Positions 56,094 through 64,000 of a DNA stretch of 64,000 nt are shown in pieces. The stretch covers positions 2,666,001-2,730,000 of the forward strand of contig JAAXNY010000008.1 in the NCBI GenBank assembly GCA_013420905.1. Reading direction: 5' to 3'. The stretch is from Collybia mongolica (Eukaryota > Basidiomycota > Agaricomycetes > Agaricales > Clitocybaceae). How positions within the stretch are numbered: the first letter of the stretch is position 1; each line of letters begins with the position of its first letter. A program made the translations under genes and the position numbers. Under the pieces are notes generated by a model. It did no database searches and had not been told where the DNA came from. It saw only the letters and a list, made by a program, of their open reading frames with translations.

Positions 56094-58085
56094 TTAGATC
56101 CCGCCATATGCATCCTCAGCATCATAAACCGTCTCCGGGCGTTTCTCCGTCTTGGGGGCGGTTGCAGGTGCCGCGCGAGGAGAGGAGGGCGGAGCGGGCT
56201 CGAACGCGCTGCCAGCAGGCGGGCTCCCAATCGCGAAGCTCGATGCCAGCGGGCTCGGGGTCGTGGGGTATTGAGCCTGGCCGGCATAAAGTCCGTTACC
56301 AGCAGTCGTTGCGCCACTGGGGTATCCACTGCCCAGTGGGCTAGGGGGGATGGCACTCCCGCGCACCGATTTGGGGAAGTCGTACGAATTGACGGAGACA
56401 CGAGACTCGACAGTGATTTCCGGGAGCATAGGCGGGGTAGAGTCGACACGGTAGGAAGAGTTCGTATGCGCTGGGGACGGCGGGACTGGGAAATTGTCAA
56501 GGTGAGCCGATTCGACCGAAGGACGGCCTTGAGAACCCTGTGGTGTGACTGGGGTGTTGGGATCAGCGAAGGGCGAAACCTCAGCCCTGTTCCCCCCCTG
56601 GATATATTGGTTAACGGCAGGTGTGTCAAGCCCAGCAGGGACCTCTGTATTTAGCTTCTTGGAAATCTCGGCATACTGAGCAGCCTGGTAGGGGGACACG
56701 CTCGAACGATCAAGGTCAACATAGTCGGTAGTAGAGTATCCTTGCGCAGCTTGAGGAGGCGATTGTGGGTAGTTGGCATACTGAGCGGAGTGGTCTGGAC
56801 CATAAGATGGTGGACGACTAGGTTGTGCCCCGGATGAAGGCTGCCTGGTCAGATATGGCGCGGGCACAGCTTGAGCTTGGTCTTCGAAGCCGCCTTCATA
56901 CACAGGGGTTCCGATGGGGGAGAAAGGTGACTGGGCATAAGCCGTGTTGGGATACAGGGGGTTTGCCGACGTAGCTGACGGTGGGGGAGATATGTTGTTC
57001 TGATGCATTAATTGGCCAGGCACGAAGGACTGATACTGCTGCCCGTATTGATCGACAGTGCCATAATCCTGTCCATTGTGACCATCGAAGTAGTGAGGTC
57101 CAGGCGCACCATACTGAGTACCAAAGGTGGGAGCCGGAGAAGCCAGTCTACGTTCAATCATCGTAGGAGGCCTCGGGTTGAAGCCCGCAGAAACAGTGTC
57201 CTCGTGTGTCGGAGGGTCGTTCATAAGAACAGCGGAACGGCGGAAGTCATTAGAGTTAAATCCGCCATCTGCTTCGTTCTGACGCGATCGACGGCGCTAC
57301 AAGGAGGGGAGATAAACAACTGAACAAGATGGGAACGATTTAATCAAACGTACCATAATATACCTGATCGCGAAAATGATGAGGGTCAGACCAATGAGAC
57401 CAGCAGCAATGCCGCCGATAATCCCACCAACGTTTGAACTTGATTCGGTTTTGGTCTCTGCTGAACCACTAGTCTCTGCAGGTGCGATTGAGCGAAGAGT
57501 TTGGGAGGTCGTCAAATGCACAGTCGACTGCCCACCAGTCGCTCTAGGTGGGGGCTTGGTCTATTGGGATTAAGAGGGGAATCATTGTTTGGATCACGAT
57601 ATGGCACATACCACGATTGGGGTAGTAGACGTATCATCATCCACTGGAGGGAGAACAACATTAGTTGGTGGGGGTTGGCTAGTAACTGTGTTAGTCGGGG
57701 TCGATACTGTAGGTGGTGGTGGTGTAGGTGAAGTCTCAGTGGTTGCCGGTGGTGCAGGAGGTGGTGGGCTAGGTGTAGGTGTAGTTGTAACGGGTGGGGC
57801 TGTAATAAATTAATGTTAGCCATTTACTTGGTAGTTAAAAATCATTAAGAGCAAAATGACAACGTTTAAAAAGATCCTGTACCAATTAACTACACTACAC
57901 ATTCCCCCATCCCTTCCTCAAGATGCAAAAAATGATGTGAACTCACAAGTATCAGACGGGATAATTGTGTCTGTCCCAGGCGTGTCGGTCGGGTCCATAC
58001 CTGCGAAAGTAGCAGTAGGATAGAACCCGTCAGCCCTGCGATTCTTCGCTGCCCTCTTATGGTTAACACGGTTGAAAGAGACCAT
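56094..58085 (-). CDS. Tail-tagged membrane protein, family member 3 (...DAYGGI)
   Basis: Four exons (58085-57947, 57799-57612, 57560-57354, 57296-56094) join to 578 residues, intron phases 1, 0, 0. No signal peptide. N-terminus MVSFNRVNHKRAAKNRRADG, a Pro/Thr-rich exon, membrane helix (VGGIIGGIAAGLIGLTLIIF) then RRRSR at the start of the inner exon. Inside are FRRSAVLMNDPP and RPPTMIERRLASP, a long Tyr/Gln/Pro/Ser tail and the end YDAEDAYGGI. It is the closest relative of the gene at 50414. Exon 1 plus exon 2 total 327 nt in both genes. Confidence 0.85.
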
Positions 58086-58802
58086 GATTTTGGCGTAAAG
58101 AGCGAGATAGATAAAGAATGTGGGTTCCCGGAGGAAGAGAAAGACGGTGAGCTAGCGAAAGGCTCACTGGCAGCTCGTTAGGCCAGCCAGAGTAGTTGTG
58201 TGGAATGGAAAGAGAAGATTGATGTCACGCAGGTCACACAAGCCGTTGCCATCACACGTTCGCAACAAGGGTTCATCCCACCAGGAACATCCTTTTACTC
58301 ACCCGTGCCCCAGAGCCATTGCCGAAAGCCCTTTTAAGCCGCAGGATCGATAGAATTCGATTATAATTAAATCTATACAGTCTCTAAATATAATCATTCG
58401 TGACTAGGTTTCCCCCCGCAGTATCTCTTTTATTTTTATTTTTTTACTTTCCCTGGATTCTAGGGTCCACATCAAGCGACGAACTTTTCAGTCCATCAGA
58501 TTCAGACACGACTGGTACCGGCCCCAATGACATGACATTTTTTTCGTGATGCGACCATGCGGCGAGTTCATCCTAAAACACCGCCAACGCTCACAACCCA
58601 TGTATACGACAAGCCAACTCTCTGAGAACGTAGCCCTGACTTGGGCCTGTAAGGGGCCCCGATCGTTCTTAAAAGGTTGTTTTACCAGCCAAGAGCTTGG
58701 TTGAGTCCGAGAAGTACTACACCATTAAACATTAATGAAGACTACGCTACTACACTAGACCGTGGGTATGTTCAGTTGCTGTCTACCACAAAGATCAATC
58801 AC
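58086..58802. other. Intergenic region
   Basis: Promoter side of the membrane-protein gene and 3-prime flank of the next minus-strand gene. T-rich tract at about 58428-58448. No gene. Confidence 0.4.
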
Positions 58803-60246
58803 TTACTTGATTTTGAAACTAGACAAGGATGAATCAGGCATACTAGTACCCGACGTCGGGCTTTCTGTGGATGTGAATTCTAGCCCACGGATGTTTACCG
58901 AGGGATCATAACTCGAGAGATTCCGAAGGGTTGTACGCCCATTCAGCCTAGAGATCACTATCGTCAGGTTGAACGTTGAAATATTAACCCGCGGACTCAC
59001 AACGCCAACAGAGCGTTTGAATACACTGCGGAAATCTTAGCACAAGCGTCCTGGCTAAGACAAATCGGTCAAACTCGACGTACGTTTTGGTAGAACCGTA
59101 TAGATAGAGACGTGTATATCTGATCACCATGTATTAGTAGGAAACAGACACGATGGAAACCACACCTACAATTCTGTCGCATTGTCTGGAACTGTGGCAA
59201 ATCAGGCCGAGACGTGATCTTGTCAAGTGCACCACTCACACAAATGAGAAGTACCAAAGCCGCGCAACTTGCGATGAACCAAGGTTAAACCGCATCGCTC
59301 TAGTCAAGAAGTATTCTAACAATACCTAGTTAGCAGCCCCGTTTCTTAATAACACAATCAGCGAACATCGATGATTGAGAGGACAACCTAGACACACCGA
59401 TCGTCCACAACATCAGTTTCTCAACGAGCTTCGAAGGCCTACCGCCCCAAAACAGATACTCAGAAAGCGCGACGCAAAAAAAGCCAAACTACCAACGCTC
59501 ACCGTTCGAGCCATCGCATGGACCGCTTCAAATAATAAGACAAGGTCGCCGCAATCAGGCAATCCGCCACCACGATTCCAGAGAAGGTGGCCGTCAGCAA
59601 CCAGTCCCACTTCAACAAAAGATCCGACAAGGTCGTCGATGCCCACGCAGCAGCGAAGATCATGATTCCTCCGGCAAGCGTGAGCCCTGATACTACGTAA
59701 CACAGAGCCACAATAGCGCGTCCCCCAGAAAATACTTGGATTCTCTTAATGAAGACGACCTAAAACGCGTTGCTACTTGATCAGCAGAGCGAGAAGACAC
59801 TACACATGGCCATCCCTACCCGGACAACAAATTCAGCCAGAACGGAGAACAGAATGGCCAGAGGCATGCTCCGCACATTGATCAACTCGTCGATGCTCCG
59901 TGGATTGGTCAACCAAGTAATGGTAGCGGTATACGTCGTGTGTGCGACGCAGATGGTCTGCCCTAGGTCCAAGCACCTACGTTGTGCGAAAATGAACACT
60001 GATTAAGTCCACAAAGGGCAACCGACTCACCAAACAAGGATCACCTGCAACACCCAACGTCAGAAAGACAACGAAACGACCACCTGTACGAACCCAACGC
60101 ACCGCACCATTCGTAAAATACGACGTCTGCCTGAATGATTCAGAATATGCATAGATCTGAGTACACAGGACCCCGAATAAGAACACAGAGAAGAGACATC
60201 CGATCTCTATCGCCCCCAGCGTCGTATCCACGTTGTCTAAGGCCAT
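58803..60246 (-). CDS. Seven-helix membrane protein of the fungal DUF6534 type, copy A
   Basis: Reads from ATG 60246: TTLGAIEIGCLFSVFLFGVL with CTQIYAY, then CLDLGQTICVAHTTYTATIT, then IKRIQVFSGGRAIVALCYVV, then WLLTATFSGIVVADCLIAAT with LSYYLKRS. Further exons carry KLVEKLMLWTI and ETGLLT, CAALVLLICVS, and YSNALLA with LNGRTTLRN. This is the full order of the DUF6534-type membrane proteins of Agaricomycetes (TLGxxxIG, CTQxY, LxxTxxISH, ETGLLT, SNxLLAxLNGR). Intron boundaries are consistent throughout. Function of the family is unknown; receptor-like topology. The C-terminus after LNGR is short and Ser-rich, and a GTAAGT overlaps the stop, so an extra exon is possible. Confidence 0.78.
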
Positions 60247-61904
60247 GGCAAAGCAATCTGGTGAGGAACAAGGCCCACCGAAGGTCTATTTAGAGGCACG
60301 CAGCTACTCACCATTAACCCTGATTTGATGAGAACTTCGAAGCATTACGAATAAGCCTATGGTCTGCGAGGGCATTCTATTAAACGCCTAGCACCTCGCC
60401 CCTGTAAACACGAGTCCCGCGCGGGCCAGGGAAACCATCCCCATCAGCCCCCGCAAGGCATGCTTGACGTGGGCTCAGCACGGTATCGGAGAGTAGTATG
60501 CGCCGGGCCTTCGACGTGCCACGGAAAGCGGCGGCGGCCAATAACACGGTGTCTAGATCACACGGCCTGCCAATGATGCGTGTGCTTGTCAGGGGCACCT
60601 TCCATTCGCCCAAGGCAAAGATTCTACCTTTTAATCGTAATATCGGCCTTAAAGAGGTCCAAGGGCCTAGAATATGATCATGCGATATCACATCTTGTTG
60701 GTCGAAGTGTTCGTTGTGCTGCCTGCGGGAGTCGAAAGGATTGCACGGCTGGGGAGGTATGTGGTGAATTGGTTACGTTGTGGGACTCGTTCATCAATCA
60801 TTGGTAGATGGATGGTAGATACCCCAAATCGATTTCTCGCATCGAGACCTCAACGCATAACTTGTGTCATTGTTGAGCCACCGCCAACATATCATTGTTG
60901 GTCGAGACATGCTACTAGTGACTAGGGGACTCAGTCGACGGCGTTTGGGCTGATAAATGTTCAACACGTATTATCTGGAAATCGCGCCCTCACAGCGCCC
61001 TACCACACCACACTACCGCCAAACCAGGGCCAATTGAAATCAATCGATCGATATTCTAGGACTCTTCCGAATCAGTATCGCATTCGATCGCGATGGAGGT
61101 TCAAGCAAAACGACAATATTAAGAGAGAATTTTCCAACCCCAACTTCACGGGATGCGGGTACGGCCGCCGGCCCGGGAGCAATGATGTTTCCCAATGTCA
61201 GGCCTCAGGCCTTACTAGGCATCATTCTTTCCATAGATACTGGCAGGAAAACGGAAGCTACATAAAGGGACTACGAACCTATCCAGCTTGGAAACTTTGC
61301 ATGTTTGATCAAGTGTCTATGCTATTTAAGGATATGTGTAAGCTATGTATCAACGACAGTGTTCGTGTACACTGCTAGCACTAAGCCATTTATCTAGAGG
61401 AAATACGCGGTTCAGATAAACGTCTCATCATTTACACTGCGTATATCTGGTAGAAAAATAATGAATATTTTCATCAAATAGACGCCAGCAGTGGTAATTA
61501 CCAATGATTGATACTTTTCTATTGGCATTGTACCTAATTGTGTACGAGTGGTGGTGGGGGAGTGCCGATTTTGTTTGGAAAGTCCGTGAATAAGTACCAA
61601 CAAAGGTCCGTGATGGGAATCTGTCCGAGTGCATGAAAAATTATGGATACAGTAGAGTCCAATGCAAGGCTTCAACAGGTGTGAATATTCAAGCTTCAGT
61701 GTTGTTATCGGATTTTTTGCGAATAAGAAAACCCATTCAGGATCTTCGGTAATCGCAGGGCTGCCAAGGGACGCAGTCAGTCGTTCATCATTCGAAATAG
61801 CTCCGATACTTCTAGTATTTGGGTGGCTCGCGAAGTGTGATTAGATAGAATCGTTTGTCGGTGAACGGGCAAAGCTCAGGTGCATCTGATAGCAGACAAC
61901 CGCT
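60247..61904. other. Intergenic region between the two DUF6534 copies
   Basis: No gene supported. The frames at 60380-60691 (minus) and 61034-61378 (plus) have no motifs. A TATATATATATAAAAGG-like stretch at 61909-61923 overlaps the 3-prime end of copy B and faces no plus-strand gene. Confidence 0.4.
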
Positions 61905-63374
61905 TTAGATATATATATAAAAGGATGCTACAAAACTCACCGGGGTGGTGCACCCATCGGGAAGTTCCGTAGCGTCATAAATACTGGAGACTAGTAGACT
62001 TGGTGGTATATTTCTGAGCGTGGCGCGTCCGTTGAGCCTAGGAAGAAAGACAGAAAGGCAAGTAAGCCTTTAGTATGTGAAAGCAGAGGAATAAAAGCAC
62101 ATAGCCATGAGACTATTCGAATACACTGGGAAATCGGAACATAAGGACAAACGGGTAACTCGGGTGGCAACCTCCGGTACGCACATTTTGGTAAAGTCAT
62201 ATAGATGGAGACATAAATTACTGAAGGCTATGATTGAGAATGATTACAACGCTAGTACGAGAGGGAAGAGACTATACTGACGATTAGATTCCATCGTGTG
62301 AAACTTGAAGAGGATCAGGATGACAGGGTTAGAACAATTTGAAGTACACCACTCACACATATTAATTGGGCCAGTGCAGTGAGACTTGGTAATGGACCAC
62401 GTCAGTAAAAGGTCGATGTGGGGTAGTCCAAGCGTACCTGGTTAATAAGCCCGTTTCTTCAATGTAAGAATCAATAACATGCTTGGTGCTGTGGAGATAT
62501 GCTGAAACATTAGACTCACTAACTGTCCACACTATTAATTTATCAATTATTTTTGAACGTCTGGAAGGAGTGTGCATCAGCAAGGGCCCCATCCAAGCCG
62601 ACGGCCTGATGAGACCTCACCTTTCAAGCCAGACCTCTGTTTCTTTGAGATAATAACACAAGGAAATCATGATAAGGCTGTCAGTAACCATGCTGCCACA
62701 TATCATGGTCGTATATAACCACTTCCACTGCTCTAGGAGCCCGGAAATGGTTTTATCCTGGTAAGTAACAACGGAGACCCAAACGCCACCAAGGAATATA
62801 ATACAAGACGCAGTATAGCACAGCGCTGGAACGAAGTGCTTGCCAGAGAACGTCTGCATCCGCTTGATGTAAACCACCCAGAACCAAGACTTAGAACACC
62901 TTCATCTGGTAATGGTATTCCACAGGAGACGTGGTACTGACCCGAACAACGAATTCAATCAGACTAGAGAATAGAATGGATAAAACGGCGCTTGTGACGG
63001 ACAGAAACCTGTCCATCTTTTCCGGGAGACCGTACCATGTAACAACGGCGGTATAGGTTGCATGACTAGTACAAATCGTATGGCTCAAATCAAGGATCCT
63101 GCGTTGAAGTTGCCATTGAGAACTCCCATGTATAGAGAGCCCGAATGACATACCAAACAACTGCTACCATAAAATTTCAGCCATCAGTAAAGGTGTATGA
63201 GCCATGTGTAAGTTGGTGAAAACGACATACTGCGGCATCAATCATGCTCGATTGCAGCCTGGAGACCCTGTAATGGACGTATGTCTGCACACATAGGATG
63301 CCAAAAAGGAAAATCAAGAAGAAACTTCCAACCTCTACCGCCCCAAGGGTGTTGTCTAGGGTCACATGTGTCAT
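61905..63374 (-). CDS. Seven-helix membrane protein of the fungal DUF6534 type, copy B
   Basis: Reads from ATG 63374: LDNTLGAVEVGSFFLIFLFG with ILCVQTYVHY, then ILDLSHTICTSHATYTAVVT, then VVYIKRMQTFSGKHFVPALC, then WLYTTMICGSMVTDSLIMIS with LCYYLKE. The terminal exons give KIIDKLIVWTV, ETGLLTR, SLTALAQLICV, VYSNSLMAM and LNGRATLRNIPP. Segment order and most boundaries match copy A at 58803-60246, so the pair is a tandem duplication that has diverged substantially. Exact 3-prime exon joins are approximate. Confidence 0.75.
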
Positions 63375-64000
63375 GGGGGACTACTTAACTGAGGTTTTTC
63401 TGAGAGAGACGGAGCTATAACGTGGTCCTTTATGGGCGAAAAACATCCAGCAGCTCGGAGGTTATCCATTATAGCGATAATCCTTGTTCCCGGGGACCGG
63501 TGGCAGGGCCGGCGAGTGTATCTTTCTGCAACGTCGTCAGTGTTATTGTGAACATGTAATGCAATATTTTGGACGTGAAACGCGACAAGGGGACTTGACT
63601 CAGGGAGCTCAGAGTTGGCGGTTTAACACAGTTTTCAGAAAGCCGGCTCATGCGGAGGCGCAATTTTGATTCCGCGGCCCTCGGGAGCGACCACTTCAAG
63701 CACCCCTCAACCTTGTAGAGCACTGGCACGGTGTTTGATACTCAACATAGAGCCCATGGAATGAGAGGAAATTAGCCAGGAACGACTCTGACCATGGATA
63801 CAAGGATCCACTTCAGTGGCAGTGGTAGGCGGAGTTGTATGTTACTATTGATTAGGGCTGCACGTCCCGTCGTCACCCAAGCGCACCTCTTTGATGGTAT
63901 GGTGTACGAAACAGGTATCCGCCGTCCGACCCGTCAACCGACGGCTCGATACGGGTATACGGTCCACGTGACTTTGAGAATGCGCCTCGTCAATGCATTT
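63375..64000. other. Window edge, promoter side of copy B; no gene
   Basis: Short frames on both strands (63469-63729 minus, 63484-63669 plus) overlap and have no motifs. Nothing further is supported. Confidence 0.4.

Noticed and set aside
61909..61923. Strong TATA-like tract as a plus-strand promoter
   Set aside because: No plus-strand gene follows; it coincides with the 3-prime end of the minus-strand DUF6534 copy B.

Overview
This is basidiomycete DNA, most likely from an Agaricomycete mushroom-forming fungus. The genes carry many short introns of about 50-60 nt. The protein families are ones expanded in Agaricomycetes: Plavaka-type transposase, mobile Spt5-like KOW proteins, XPG/GEN1-like nucleases, F-box-like proteins and DUF6533/DUF6534-type seven-helix proteins. 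I used no database. Family calls rest on motifs recognised by eye and on exon structures rebuilt by hand from splice sites and reading-frame arithmetic.

Layout. Positions 1 to about 16.7 kb are a decayed mobile-element block. In order it holds a 38-bp tandem repeat, a coiled-coil mobile-associated gene, an Spt5-like KOW gene, a 140-bp-arm hairpin, a Plavaka-like transposase, a tyrosine recombinase (Crypton-like) remnant, and an XPG/GEN1-like nuclease relic with a four-copy mini-exon array. A Tc1/mariner element (14,424-16,038, TA duplication) follows. Nearly all visible damage is CpG-to-TpG/CpA: all seven in-frame stops I could place are TGA, six at positions where CGA (Arg) is a plausible ancestor.

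From about 16.8 kb the DNA is CpG-rich again and genic. In order: a type-I membrane protein (18.96-20.01), a tail-tagged membrane protein (20.89-22.22, minus), ARP2 (23.28-24.87), pyridoxal kinase (24.97-26.28, minus), a 1,790-residue protein with apparently three START-like modules and a C-terminal membrane segment (26.84-32.61), a LisH/LUFS transcriptional regulator (33.0-35.9), a cytochrome P450 (36.57-38.46, minus), a vezatin-like membrane/coiled-coil protein (39.6-42.65, minus), two F-box-like genes (43.2 and 48.4) around a small secreted cysteine-rich protein (47.3), two more members of the tail-tagged membrane family (50.4-52.0; 56.1-58.1, minus), a DUF6533-like seven-helix protein (52.9-54.4, minus) and a tandem pair of DUF6534-like seven-helix proteins (58.8-60.2; 61.9-63.4, minus).

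The housekeeping core is ARP2, pyridoxal kinase, the START protein and the LisH regulator. The rest is accessory: surface, sensory or secreted proteins and F-box genes. The most unusual items are (1) tandem 36-nt exons in the XPG relic, each encoding a SUMO-interaction-like motif; (2) a three-member membrane-protein family with identical intron phases and a shared C-terminal ...YGGI tag; and (3) the CpG-specific decay record across the mobile block.
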